From NCBI GenBank assembly GCA_041650375.1, contig JBAZLH010000004.1, forward strand, positions 1 to 64,000: a DNA stretch of 64,000 nucleotides. Reading direction: 5' to 3'. The position numbers and the translations under genes are program-made. The notes below the pieces were generated by a model, which saw only the letters and a program-made list of their open reading frames with translations, was not told the origin of the DNA and searched no databases. Positions 24,224-32,266 of this stretch are shown piece after piece (within the stretch, counting starts at the first letter, position 1; every line of letters begins with the position of its first letter). The stretch comes from UBA6220 sp041650375. GTDB lineage: Bacteria; Patescibacteriota; Minisyncoccia; Minisyncoccales; Minisyncoccaceae.

Positions 24224-25498
24224 TTATTCTTCCCCAATGAGATAATTCCATTTATAACCAATTATTTTTAGTTCTTTATATTCCCCGATTTTTCCTTTTG
24301 AAATTGCCACGGCGCGGCCGTCTAGGGTTCGGCCCAAATAGCCATCCTCGTTTTTTTTCACAATTAGCGCCCTTTGTTTTGTTTTTAAAAATTCCTTATT
24401 TCTTTTTAGATTATAATCCTTAAAAATATTGTTTAAAATCCTGGAACGCTCTTTCTTTATCCTGTCGGGATAATCCTTCAACGCGTAATCCGCGGTTCCT
24501 TTTCTTTTAGAAAACTTAAAAACATGCAAAACATCCGGTCGGGCTTTTTTTATCAACTCAACTGTTTTTTGGAAATCCTCCTCGGTTTCCGCGGGATGCC
24601 CAACGATAATGTCGGTTGCCAAAACTCCGCTTGGAAAAATTTTCCTGAATTTTTCCGCCAAAACAATAAAATCAGCGGCCCTATTCCCTCTTTTCATTTT
24701 TTTTAAAACCGCGTCACTACCCGATTGCGCCGGAATATGCAAAAATTTATAAAATTTATCTGATTCCATTATTTCCAATAAATCCTTAAAAATAATTTTG
24801 GCATGCGTTGGATTCATCATTCCCAGCTTTATTTTAAAATCGCCCGGAAGCGCGGCTATGCCCCCTAATAATTCCGGCAATAATAATTTACGCTGTTTTT
24901 TGTCAAAACCGAAAACCGCCAAATCCTGGGAAGTTAATTGGATTTCCTTAAACCCTGACTCTATTTTTAATTTAATTTCTTTAAGAATGTCTTTAGTTCC
25001 AAAAGAATTTAATTTTTTCCTGGCCAACTTGGTGGCGCAATAACTGCAATCCCCCAAGCACCCTTCCGCGATCGCCGTTATCGCAACAACATTTTTTGGA
25101 TCTGGCCTTGTTTGTTTTAATAGCTTGGCTTTATTGATTTCTTTTCCTTTAAGGACAACCAATTTATTTCCTTTTTGTATTTCTTTTATGGCTTTGATTA
25201 CTAAACCGACATTTTGCGCTCCCAAGACAGCATCCGCGCTCGCCTCGCACTCGGTTTGGACTACAGCCGGCAAACAACCGGTTAGAATTATTTTTTTGCC
25301 GGTTTTTTTAAATTCATTGGCTTGTTTTAAAATTTTCCTTTGAGTTTTTTCAACCACGGCGCAAGTATTTATAATTATAAAATCAGCCCCCTTTTCTTGG
25401 GACTCTTTAAAGCCGTTGGACAATAATAATGTTCTCATTATCTCCGAATCAGTCTGGTTTAGCTTGCAGCCATAAGTTATTAAGCAAAACTTATTCAT
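24224..25498 (-). CDS. tRNA t6A methylthiotransferase, archaeal/eukaryotic (CDKAL1-like) type
   Basis: 424 residues, radical-SAM methylthiotransferase that makes ms2t6A at tRNA position 37. N-terminal UPF0004 domain with Cys in LITYGCKLNQTDSE, INTCAV and LTGCLP; radical SAM CxxxCxxC in EGCLGDCSYCATKLARKKL; C-terminal TRAM domain (about 360-424). The EGCLGxCSYCxTKxAR form is that of archaeal/eukaryotic enzymes rather than bacterial MiaB/MtaB (GCNNFCTYC form). It starts directly after the tRNA-Gly gene. Confidence 0.88.
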   Translation of the reverse strand: MNKFCLITYGCKLNQTDSEIMRTLLLSNGFKESQEKGADFIIINTCAVVEKTQRKILKQANEFKKTGKKIILTGCLPAVVQTECEASADAVLGAQNVGLVIKAIKEIQKGNKLVVLKGKEINKAKLLKQTRPDPKNVVAITAIAEGCLGDCSYCATKLARKKLNSFGTKDILKEIKLKIESGFKEIQLTSQDLAVFGFDKKQRKLLLPELLGGIAALPGDFKIKLGMMNPTHAKIIFKDLLEIMESDKFYKFLHIPAQSGSDAVLKKMKRGNRAADFIVLAEKFRKIFPSGVLATDIIVGHPAETEEDFQKTVELIKKARPDVLHVFKFSKRKGTADYALKDYPDRIKKERSRILNNIFKDYNLKRNKEFLKTKQRALIVKKNEDGYLGRTLDGRAVAISKGKIGEYKELKIIGYKWNYLIGEE

Positions 25499-25499
25499 A

Positions 25500-25573
25500 T
25501 GGAGCGAGATACCGGAATCGAACCGGCGTCTTCTGCTTGGGAAGCAGATGTTCTACCACTAGACCAATCTCGC
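25500..25573 (-). tRNA. tRNA-Gly (CCC)
   Basis: Minus strand GCGAGAT / ATCTCGC acceptor, D arm with GGTCTAGTGGTAGAAC, anticodon stem TCTGC/GCAGA with loop TTCCCAA, T loop GGTTCGATTCC, discriminator U and an encoded CCA. Its 3' end lies one base from the methylthiotransferase ATG. Confidence 0.95.
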
Positions 25574-25608
25574 GTATAATAAATCCTACCCTATTCCGGA
25601 TTGTTTTT

Positions 25609-25779
25609 CAACAAAACAAAAACCGGAAAATAAATTACCGGCGTTTTAAAAACAATGTGCAAATTAAGGTACTTTTATAGATGTGGGGTTGGAAGACCAA
25701 CAGGGGAAATGTTTCATTAACTGCCACACCTACAGAAGGTTTGGAAACTCCGACATAAGTGAAAACTCCAAACGCTTCG
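25609..25779 (-). ncRNA. Putative sRNA of about 171 nt, paralogue of the 57-kb RNA
   Basis: Own promoter (25786-25814) and terminator (CCGG hairpin at 25623-25641 followed by a T-rich tract). GTTTGGA/TCCAAAC, GTTGG/CCAAC and TGTGG/CCACA stems are present. It shares with the RNA at 56877-57033 the sequence TGTGGCAGTTAA plus UGA, and a covarying stem: GUUUC/GAAAC here against GCC/GGC there, each after GGAG. It overlaps no credible ORF. Confidence 0.6.
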
Positions 25780-25785
25780 ATTTAA

Positions 25786-25814
25786 TTTATAAGCCCAAAA
25801 TCATTTTTTGTCAA
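25786..25814 (-). promoter_or_regulatory. Promoter TTGACA-17-TATAAA of the 25.7-kb sRNA
   Basis: Min strand TTGACA (25814-25809), 17 bases, TATAAA (25791-25786). Confidence 0.75.
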
Positions 25815-25869
25815 CAAAAAACCCGCAAAGAATACTTTGGGGCTTGCGTAAAAGGTGCAAAAAACAAAG

Positions 25870-26025
25870 AGCTGTTATAGGTGGCAGGAATGGAACTCCT
25901 ACGATGCTACCCCTCCATTCCCACCGCGATGATCTTATGCAAACGACATTTTAGTGGCTATGCCGTTCGTTGGTTCGATTCGCAGAGATTGGGCTGAACT
26001 CAGGTGACGATAATCCCAAACTCTA
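25870..26025 (-). other. Structured intergenic segment, possible RNA
   Basis: No ORF. Minus-strand stems: AGAG-TTTGGG with CCCAA-CTCT (about 26022-25985), CGAACG/CGTTTG with a G-U pair, and GGTGGGAATGGA pairing with TCCATTCC-GCCACC (25923-25878). A possible promoter TTGCAA-16-TATAAG lies upstream. A T-loop-like GGTTCGATTC occurs on the plus strand, but no full tRNA can be built. Confidence 0.35.
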
Positions 26026-26161
26026 CAATAATACTTATACCACAAAATAAATATTTTGCAAGCCCCCCCGGTTCGAGTCTCTTCAAACACGCTTCGCGGT
26101 ACTTCCACGCAAACAGGACTCGCTTTCAAAAAATTTTATTAAAATTTTTTGGAACGAAGTG

Positions 26162-26291
26162 CCCCAAACAGGACTCGGCTTCAGTAACTTTTGCTTTGCA
26201 AAAGTTCTTCAGCCCGGCCTCGCTCGCCATTCGTCCGCCAACTCTGGCGGACTTCATATTGGCGAGCTCCGGCTTCTCGTCCTGTTTGGGG
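26162..26291 (-). repeat. Three-way-junction element E6, arms copied from tRNA-Lys
   Basis: Read on the minus strand: outer arms CCCCAAACAGGAC (26291-26279) and its complement (26174-26162). P2 is GCC, unpaired GGA, a long stem (GCTCGCCA ... TGGCGAGC with inner GTCCGCCA/TGGCGGAC), unpaired GA, GGC. P3 is GGCT, GA, AG, AACTTTTGC with its complement, bulged A, CT, GA, AGCC. Bases 26158-26177 repeat exactly the 20 bases 26346-26365 at the 3' end of tRNA-Lys. A decayed tandem part (10-bp A/T stem, 26127-26149) adjoins at 26111-26161. Confidence 0.75.
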
Positions 26292-26307
26292 TGTGCTTTA
26301 TCATTAA

Positions 26308-26338
26308 ATAAAAAGAGGGTATGAATACCCTCTTTTTA
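26308..26338 (-). terminator. Bidirectional terminator after tRNA-Lys
   Basis: AAAAGAGGGTAT / ATACCCTCTTTT, 12 bp with a 2-nt loop and T runs on both strands. Confidence 0.85.
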
Positions 26339-26347
26339 TTTAAATAG

Positions 26348-26420
26348 TGCCCCAAACAGGACTCGAACCTGTGACCTTCAACTTAAAAGGTTGTTGCTCT
26401 ACCAACTGAGCTATTGGGGC
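26348..26420 (-). tRNA. tRNA-Lys (TTT)
   Basis: Minus strand acceptor GCCCCAA / TTGGGGC, D arm TAGCTCAGTTGGTAGAGC, anticodon loop CTTTTAA, T arm CAGGTTCGAGTCCTG, discriminator A. CCA is not encoded. The 3' 20 bases recur in the adjacent element E6. Confidence 0.95.
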
Positions 26421-26435
26421 TGGCAAGAAGAATTA

Positions 26436-27545
26436 CTATAATCCTTCTTTTTTTAATTCTTCAAGCAAGTCTTTTTGCTTTTTCGTCAATTTTTGCGGTG
26501 TTTCAATATTCAATTGAACATACATATTTCCGCGGCCGATTCCAGAAAAATGCGGAATGCCGCGATGGGAAACCTTTAGAACGTCTCCGGAAACCGTAGC
26601 CGGAGAAACTTTTAAAACCAATTTCTCCCCCTCTAATGTCGGGATTTTTATTTTATCTCCCAGAGCCGCTTGCGAGAAAGAAATAAGCTGGTTTAAATAT
26701 AAATCATCTCCCTTTCTCTCAAATAAAGCGTGCGGTTTTACGAAAATCCTGATATACAGGTCTCCGTCTTCGCCGCCCCGCCTGCCGGCGTCACCTTTAC
26801 GTTTTACCTTAATTATTTGCTCATTGTCAACACCGGCCGGAATTTTAATCATTATTTTCTCTTCTTTTTTCAACCGGCCTTCGCCATGGCAAACATTACA
26901 AGGCGTTTCCGGCTTGGAACCCTCGCCTTTGCATTCCGGACAAATCGCCACCTGGGTAAAAGTTCCGAAAACAGTCTTTCTCATTTGTTGCACCCTACCC
27001 GTGCCGCGGCAAGTAAAACATTCTTTTATTTGTGTATTTGGCTCAGCGCCCGTGCCAACGCAACGCGAACATTTTATGTTTTTTAAAATGCTTATTTCTT
27101 TATCTTGCTCTTTTAAAATTGATTCCAATGGCAACTCCAATTCCACCTCAATATCGCTGCCTCTTTTTATGTCTTTGTCTTGGCGGGTGTTTTGGTTAAA
27201 GCCGCCGCTAAATCCGCTGCCGAACATATCAAAAATATCCTCAATGTCCCCAAAATTTCCCATAATGTCTTCCCAGCTGACGTTTCCACCGTTAAATCCC
27301 TGAAAACCGCTGGCGTTGCCGCGGGCATTGTTAAAATTAACATTACTCCCGAATTGGTCGTATTGGGCCCTTTTTTCCTTATCAGACAAAATCTGATAAG
27401 CTTCATTTATCTCTTTAAACTTTTCCTCGTTTCCGCCTTTTTTATCCGGATGGAATTGATGGGCCAATTTATAATAAGCCTTCTTAATTTCGTCCGCGCT
27501 GGAAGTTTTGGAAACGCCCAATATTTTATAATAATCTTTTTGCAT
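26436..27545 (-). CDS. dnaJ: Chaperone DnaJ
   Basis: 369 residues. J domain about 1-68 with HPD (QFHPDKKGG), Gly/Phe region about 72-130, zinc domain about 143-225 with four CxxCxGxG-type repeats (CSRCVGTG, CFTCRGTG, CPECKGEG, CNVCHGEG), then the substrate-binding C-terminus. Co-chaperone that stimulates DnaK ATPase. It follows dnaK by 50 bp; a 9-bp hairpin (27556-27582) in that gap may tune expression. Confidence 0.97.
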   Translation of the reverse strand: MQKDYYKILGVSKTSSADEIKKAYYKLAHQFHPDKKGGNEEKFKEINEAYQILSDKEKRAQYDQFGSNVNFNNARGNASGFQGFNGGNVSWEDIMGNFGDIEDIFDMFGSGFSGGFNQNTRQDKDIKRGSDIEVELELPLESILKEQDKEISILKNIKCSRCVGTGAEPNTQIKECFTCRGTGRVQQMRKTVFGTFTQVAICPECKGEGSKPETPCNVCHGEGRLKKEEKIMIKIPAGVDNEQIIKVKRKGDAGRRGGEDGDLYIRIFVKPHALFERKGDDLYLNQLISFSQAALGDKIKIPTLEGEKLVLKVSPATVSGDVLKVSHRGIPHFSGIGRGNMYVQLNIETPQKLTKKQKDLLEELKKEGL

Positions 27546-27595
27546 TTAAAATATAAATGGCAAAACCATATGATTTTGCCATTCGGAAATTTTGA

Positions 27596-29512
27596 TTAAT
27601 TGCCTTTATCTTCTTCCGTCTCGGCTTCCGGCGGTTCTTTTTTTTCATTCGCTTCCGGATTCGGTTCAACGGGCTGTTCCGGTTGTTGTTTGTAAACCTG
27701 TTCCCCTATTTTTTGGATAGCGGTAGACAATTCGCCGGACTTAGCTTTGATTTCGTCCATATTATCACTATCTTTAACTTTTTTCAAATCATTTATCTTG
27801 CCCTCAACTTCGGTTTTTAATTCAGCCGTAATCTTGCCTTCAGCGTCCTTAAGGGCTTTTTCCGAAGTGTAGATTAAGTTATCCGCCATATTCCTGGCTT
27901 CAATCAATTCTTTATTCTTTTGGTCCGCAACCGCGTTCACTTCCGCTTCTTTTGTCATTCTCTCAATCTCTTCCTTGGATAAGCCGATTGAACCCTGGAC
28001 TTTAATGGACTGGGTTTTGCCCGTGGCTTTATCGGTCGCCACCACGGTTAATATGCCGCTGGCGTCAATATCGAATTTTACTTCCACTTGCGGCAAGCCT
28101 CGCGGCGCCGGAGCGATTCCATCCAAAATAAACCTGCCCAGGGAACGGTTATCTTTTGCCATCGGCCTTTCGCCTTGAAGCACGTTAATTTCCACCGACG
28201 TTTGATTGTCCGCGGCCGTGGAAAAAACTTGCGCGCCGGAAGTCGGAACCGTGGTGTTTTTCGCGATCATAATCGTATCCACTCCGCCAAATGTTTCGAT
28301 TCCAAGCGACAACGGCAATACATCCAAAAGCAAGACGCTTTTAATGTCTCCTTCCGGCGTGCGGCCTTCTTCTTTGGCAGTTAATATTTCCGCCTGAATC
28401 GCGGCGCCCACGGCCACAACCTCTTCCGGATTAATGGATTTATTCGGCTCTTTGCCAAAAAAATCTTTAACCATTTGGCGGACCAACGGAATCAAAGTTG
28501 TGCCTCCCACTAAAACAATCTCGTTAATTTCGCTTTTGTTAAGCTTGATTTCATCAATCGTTTGCCTGACTTTCTCAACAGACCTTTCCACCAAGTCCTT
28601 GGTCATGCCCTCAAATTGGGCTCTGGTTATTTTATATTCCAAATGTTTCGGCCCGTCGGCGTTGGAGGTTATAAACGGCAAATTAATATTTGTCTCCAAG
28701 GCGCTGGATAATTCCGTTTTGGCTTTTTCCGCCGCTTCCCTTAAGCGCTGCAAAGCCAAAGTGTCCTTGCTTAAATCAATTCCTTCGCTTTTCTTAAACT
28801 CATCCAAAAGCCAATTAATGATTCTTTGGTCAAAATCATTGCCGCCCAAATGCGCTTCTCCGCCAGTTGCCAAAACTTCCACCACTTCCGGTGAAACATC
28901 CAAAATCGTGACATCAAACGTGCCGCCGCCAAAATCATAAACCAATATTTTCTGCGCTTCTTTTTTTCCAAAGCCGTAAGCTAAAGCCGCGGCTGTTGGT
29001 TCGTTGATTACACGGAGCACGTTAAAACCCGCGATTTCACCCGCGGCCACCGTGGCTTTTCTTTGCGAATCGTCAAAATTGGCCGGGCAAGTAATCACCA
29101 CGTTTTTAATGTCTTCTCCCAATTTTTCTTTGGCATCGGCTTTCACTTTTTGCAAAATCATGGAAGAAATTTCAATCGGCGTATACCATTTATCTCCCAT
29201 TTTAACTTCTACTCCGCCATCGCTTCTTTCCTTTGTTTCGTAAGGCAAAAGCTTTAATTCTTTTTGCACTTCCGGATCAGAAAACCTTCGGCCGATAAAC
29301 CTTTTTACTCCAGAAATAGTGTTTTGCGGATTGGTAATGGCCTGCCTTTGCGCCAAAATCCCAACCACTCTTTCCCCGCCCTTGGTATAAGCCACGACTG
29401 ACGGAGTTAAAATAGACCCTTCCCTGTTTTCCAAGGCTTTCGGGTCACCATTGATTATTGATGCTGACTTGGTAATAGCTGTACCCAAATCAATTCCTAA
29501 AATTTTTGCCAT
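27596..29512 (-). CDS. dnaK: Chaperone DnaK (Hsp70)
   Basis: 638 residues. Nucleotide-binding domain with GIDLGTAITKSA, VYDFGGGTFDVTIL and VGGTTLIPLV; substrate domain with LPLSLGIETFGG; lid and a disordered acidic tail (ETEEDKGN). The usual GTTNS phosphate motif is GTAITKS here, as in some divergent DnaKs. Expression is predicted to be controlled by HrcA through the CIRCE operator at 29685, and its 5' leader contains element E2. Confidence 0.97.
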   Translation of the reverse strand: MAKILGIDLGTAITKSASIINGDPKALENREGSILTPSVVAYTKGGERVVGILAQRQAITNPQNTISGVKRFIGRRFSDPEVQKELKLLPYETKERSDGGVEVKMGDKWYTPIEISSMILQKVKADAKEKLGEDIKNVVITCPANFDDSQRKATVAAGEIAGFNVLRVINEPTAAALAYGFGKKEAQKILVYDFGGGTFDVTILDVSPEVVEVLATGGEAHLGGNDFDQRIINWLLDEFKKSEGIDLSKDTLALQRLREAAEKAKTELSSALETNINLPFITSNADGPKHLEYKITRAQFEGMTKDLVERSVEKVRQTIDEIKLNKSEINEIVLVGGTTLIPLVRQMVKDFFGKEPNKSINPEEVVAVGAAIQAEILTAKEEGRTPEGDIKSVLLLDVLPLSLGIETFGGVDTIMIAKNTTVPTSGAQVFSTAADNQTSVEINVLQGERPMAKDNRSLGRFILDGIAPAPRGLPQVEVKFDIDASGILTVVATDKATGKTQSIKVQGSIGLSKEEIERMTKEAEVNAVADQKNKELIEARNMADNLIYTSEKALKDAEGKITAELKTEVEGKINDLKKVKDSDNMDEIKAKSGELSTAIQKIGEQVYKQQPEQPVEPNPEANEKKEPPEAETEEDKGN

Positions 29513-29541
29513 ATATATTTTTTATCTCTTTATAATAAAGG

Positions 29542-29661
29542 TATTTGAATTATCTTGATTGGACATATATCGGAAGAAAATTTTAGTAAAAATTTTCTGA
29601 GATAAAGCGTAATTTTCCTGCAGAAAAATTAACGCGGTGAACAATCAAGATAATTCAAATA
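29542..29661 (+). repeat. Three-way-junction element E2 in the dnaK leader
   Basis: 120 bp. Outer arms 29542-29561 and 29642-29661 are perfectly complementary over 20 bp. P2: TATC, unpaired GGA, AGAAAATTTT, loop, AAAATTTTCT, unpaired GA, GATA. P3: GCG, unpaired T, AATTTT, loop, AAAATT, unpaired AA, CGC. Its outer arms resemble those of E3 at 42226 (about 15 of 19 positions), with changes on both sides that keep pairing. The dnaK transcript is predicted to start near 29667, so the whole element is in the mRNA leader. Confidence 0.8.
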
Positions 29662-29673
29662 GCCTATAAGTTT

Positions 29674-29702
29674 ATTTTATTGGATTAGCACTCTAATGTC
29701 AA
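29674..29702 (-). promoter_or_regulatory. dnaK promoter
   Basis: Minus strand TTGACA (29702-29697), 17 bases, TAAAAT (29679-29674). The -35 box lies inside the spacer of CIRCE, so bound HrcA would block it. Confidence 0.85.
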
Positions 29703-29711
29703 GATTGCTAA
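29685..29711. promoter_or_regulatory. CIRCE operator for HrcA
   Basis: TTAGCACTC, 9 bases, GATTGCTAA: one mismatch from the consensus TTAGCACTC-N9-GAGTGCTAA. It overlaps the dnaK promoter. Confidence 0.9.
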
Positions 29712-29717
29712 CAACGG

Positions 29718-30236
29718 CTACTTGGATATTTTTACTTTAGCCGGCCTGATTATTTTATTTCTAAAGCGATAACCCTTTTCCACTTCCTCAACAACCAATT
29801 CCGGCTCTTTGTCTTTTTGAGCATCCACAACTTCAACCACTTCGTCTAAGCTAGGATCAAATCTTTTATTTAACCGCTCAAGTTTTTCTAATCCTTCGTC
29901 GTTTAAAACTTGCTCCAATTGGTTTTTTATCATTAACAATCCTTTAATATTTTGGTCTTGTTTTTTGTCCGGCGCTATGGCATTTTCCGCCCGGTTTAAA
30001 TTATCAACAATCGGCAGTATTTCCAAAATAAAATCTTGCTTTATGTTTTCTATTATATTTCCCAGCCGTTCAAATTCTTTATTTTTATAATTTATGAAAT
30101 CCGCTTTTTCCCTTTGCCAGCCATTAAAATAGTCTTGTTTTTCTTTTTCGGTTTTGTCCAATAAATCTTTCAAGTCGCTAATCAGGTCTTCGTCGGAAAT
30201 AATTTCTTCTTCTTTGTCTTTATCTTCTTTCGCCAT
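29718..30236 (-). CDS. grpE: Nucleotide exchange factor GrpE
   Basis: 172 residues. Long N-terminal coiled coil (about 15-85) and a C-terminal beta domain ending VEEVEKGYRFRNKIIRPAKVKIS, the family signature. It promotes ADP release from DnaK. It follows hrcA by one base, forming an hrcA-grpE operon separate from dnaK-dnaJ. No CIRCE is seen before hrcA. Confidence 0.95.
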   Translation of the reverse strand: MAKEDKDKEEEIISDEDLISDLKDLLDKTEKEKQDYFNGWQREKADFINYKNKEFERLGNIIENIKQDFILEILPIVDNLNRAENAIAPDKKQDQNIKGLLMIKNQLEQVLNDEGLEKLERLNKRFDPSLDEVVEVVDAQKDKEPELVVEEVEKGYRFRNKIIRPAKVKISK

Positions 30237-30237
30237 A

Positions 30238-30939
30238 TTACAATAAATCTTTTAAAACTTTATTAATAGAATGGATTAAATTGATATTCTTGGTGTAATC
30301 CATCCGTTTCGGCCCCAAGATGGAAACAAAGGCTTTTTCCTTATCTGAGATTGAACAAGTTGAACAAATCAAGCTTAAATTATCAGCCTTAGGAATCGGT
30401 ATTTCGTGGCCGATATAAATGTTCACTCCGCTGGATTCAATATTTTTTATTTTTTCTTCAAAATTATCCAAAAAATTCAAAAGGTTGAAAGCGAAATTAT
30501 TTTCCAAAAATTCCGGCTCGCGGGCGATTTCATCCCAGCCTTCTTTCCAGGAAACATCATTATTCACGAAATGGATAATCGCCAAGCCGGACGAAGCGCC
30601 GGCTAAAAATTTAGCCAAATTGCCCGCCAGTTTAAACTGGTCGTCGATTTGTTTGTTTAAGATTTCATTCAGCTCCGCTTCAATGCTTCTCTCTTCTTTA
30701 GGCTCAACGAAAGTGTCCACAAAAAAACGGTAAGCCCTGTCCGTGGGAATGCGGCCAGCGGAAGTGTGCGGCTGCTCCAAAAATCCGCCTTTGATTAAAA
30801 GCTGCATCTCAATCCTAATCGCGGACGGGCACAGCCCGAAATCGTACTTTTTCGCTAAAAACTCCGAACTGATAGGCTCGGCTGTTTTAATGTATTCCTT
30901 AATTAAGGCTTTTAATATTTCGTTTTGTCGCTCGGTCAT
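30238..30939 (-). CDS. hrcA: Heat-inducible transcription repressor HrcA, short form
   Basis: 233 residues against about 340 in typical HrcA. The N-terminal winged helix is complete (RQNEILKALIKEYIKTAEPISSEFLA, LEQPHTSAGRIPTDRAYRFFVD). The C-terminal part keeps NIYIGHE and a short GPKRMDY segment but has lost part of the central dimerisation/insert region. It binds CIRCE at dnaK. The predicted transcription start coincides with the ATG, so the mRNA is probably leaderless. Confidence 0.92.
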   Translation of the reverse strand: MTERQNEILKALIKEYIKTAEPISSEFLAKKYDFGLCPSAIRIEMQLLIKGGFLEQPHTSAGRIPTDRAYRFFVDTFVEPKEERSIEAELNEILNKQIDDQFKLAGNLAKFLAGASSGLAIIHFVNNDVSWKEGWDEIAREPEFLENNFAFNLLNFLDNFEEKIKNIESSGVNIYIGHEIPIPKADNLSLICSTCSISDKEKAFVSILGPKRMDYTKNINLIHSINKVLKDLL

Positions 30940-30946
30940 TGGTGAA

Positions 30947-30974
30947 ATTATAGCACGAATATTTTATCAGTCAA
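30947..30974 (-). promoter_or_regulatory. hrcA promoter, leaderless
   Basis: Minus strand TTGACT (30974-30969), 16 bases, TATAAT (30952-30947) with an extended TGC. Start near 30940; ATG at 30939. Confidence 0.8.
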
Positions 30975-31001
30975 CATACCCAAGTGCCATACATAAATTT
31001 A

Positions 31002-32261
31002 TTAAGGGTGATTATAGCGAAAAATAACAATTCCTGAACCACCTTTAAAATTACCGCTTCCGCCGCCGCCAAGCCCATCAATTCCCGCGCTATGACTACC
31101 GCCACCACCAGCTCCAGCAGCTCCATATATTGTTTGCAATTCAGAAGCTCCGCCGCCGCCGCCGGCATAGTATGTTGCGGCTCCCGTAATACTTGATTGT
31201 TGTCCGGAGCCACCAGCCCCTGAAACTCCCGCGGTAGCCGTTCCCCCAATCGCTCCCGCACCCCCGCCGCCTCCGCCCGGATAAGGGCTATTCCTATGAT
31301 TACCCCCGCCCGCATAACCTTGCATGGAAGTTCCCCCGCCACCAGATCTAAGAGTCACACCATCATTTCCCGCTCCACCACCGGAACCACCCCCCACTCC
31401 GTTGGTTCCTTGTCCGCCACCGCCGCCACCTCCGACCGACGTAATCGATCCAAACACGGAGTTACCACCGCTTGATGCCGGAGTAAATTGGCTTGATCCT
31501 GCTGCTCCACCGGCACCAACTGTTATTGATAAGACATTTCCCGTAGAAACTGTTAAGGGTGATTCTGCCGAACCGCCGCCACCCGAAGTTTCTCCCACTA
31601 TTGAACTTCGATATCCGCCGCCTCCGCCACCGCCTCCCAAAATATGCCCGCCACCGCCTCCGCCAACAACTAAATATCGAATTGATGTTATCCCATCCGA
31701 AACAGTAAAATTAGTTTGTCCCGCCCCTGAAACATAGATACACCTACACGCTTCTTCGGTTGAGTTAATGGTTATTGACGCGCAAGTTACCTGTGCATTA
31801 GACGCCGCGGCGCAAGTGCTAGTAAACGGGGCCACTGTCGCAAAACCGGAAAGCGAATCGTATTTATATGCAAAACCGCTGCTCAAGGTTGCTTGAAGCA
31901 CAAACTTGGGAGTGGCTGTGTATGTGTAAGTATAATATGTTCCAGTTGGGTCAATTGGTATGCTTGGCAAGTAAGACTGGATGTTTGCGTAGAAACCGGT
32001 GCAAGGATTGGAACAGCTATCACTGGTGCAAAGATTGCAAGCTGTTGTTGTGGCAGTGTAGGGATAAGCAGTGTGTTCAGCATAGTATTCCAACACGGCC
32101 TTGGAGATTGTGGATAAATCCGCTTGGCGTTTCGCGTCTTTAGCAGCATTTAAGGCGCTACTCATGGAAATGAAAATGAAGCCGGATAAAATACCGACAA
32201 TCGCGATTGTAACCAAGAGTTCAATTAAAGTGAAGGCTTTTCTAAATCTTCTTATTTGCAT
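31002..32261 (-). CDS. Type IV pilin-like protein with glycine-rich tail
   Basis: 419 residues. Prepilin leader and helix: RRFRKA|FTLIELLVTIAIVG, with Ala instead of Gly before the cleavage site. A pilin-like head with Cys pairs follows (about 30-180). From about 205 to the end the chain is dominated by long Gly runs separated by Ser/Thr/Ala, closing with GSGIVIFRYNHP, which resembles the glycine-rich domain of some phage tail and adhesin proteins. Likely a surface pilus subunit or adhesin. The gene begins 5 bp after gpmA stops. Confidence 0.75.
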   Translation of the reverse strand: MQIRRFRKAFTLIELLVTIAIVGILSGFIFISMSSALNAAKDAKRQADLSTISKAVLEYYAEHTAYPYTATTTACNLCTSDSCSNPCTGFYANIQSYLPSIPIDPTGTYYTYTYTATPKFVLQATLSSGFAYKYDSLSGFATVAPFTSTCAAASNAQVTCASITINSTEEACRCIYVSGAGQTNFTVSDGITSIRYLVVGGGGGGHILGGGGGGGGYRSSIVGETSGGGGSAESPLTVSTGNVLSITVGAGGAAGSSQFTPASSGGNSVFGSITSVGGGGGGGQGTNGVGGGSGGGAGNDGVTLRSGGGGTSMQGYAGGGNHRNSPYPGGGGGGAGAIGGTATAGVSGAGGSGQQSSITGAATYYAGGGGGASELQTIYGAAGAGGGGSHSAGIDGLGGGGSGNFKGGSGIVIFRYNHP

Positions 32262-32266
32262 TAGAA

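Noticed and set aside
25870..25925. A tRNA or tRNA-like gene (GGTGG ... CCACC with a T-arm-like hairpin)
   Set aside because: No D or anticodon arm can be built and the T loop lacks the conserved bases.
31324..31737. Proline-rich plus-strand ORF
   Set aside because: It is the antisense of the glycine-rich pilin tail; GGN codons read as CCN on the other strand.
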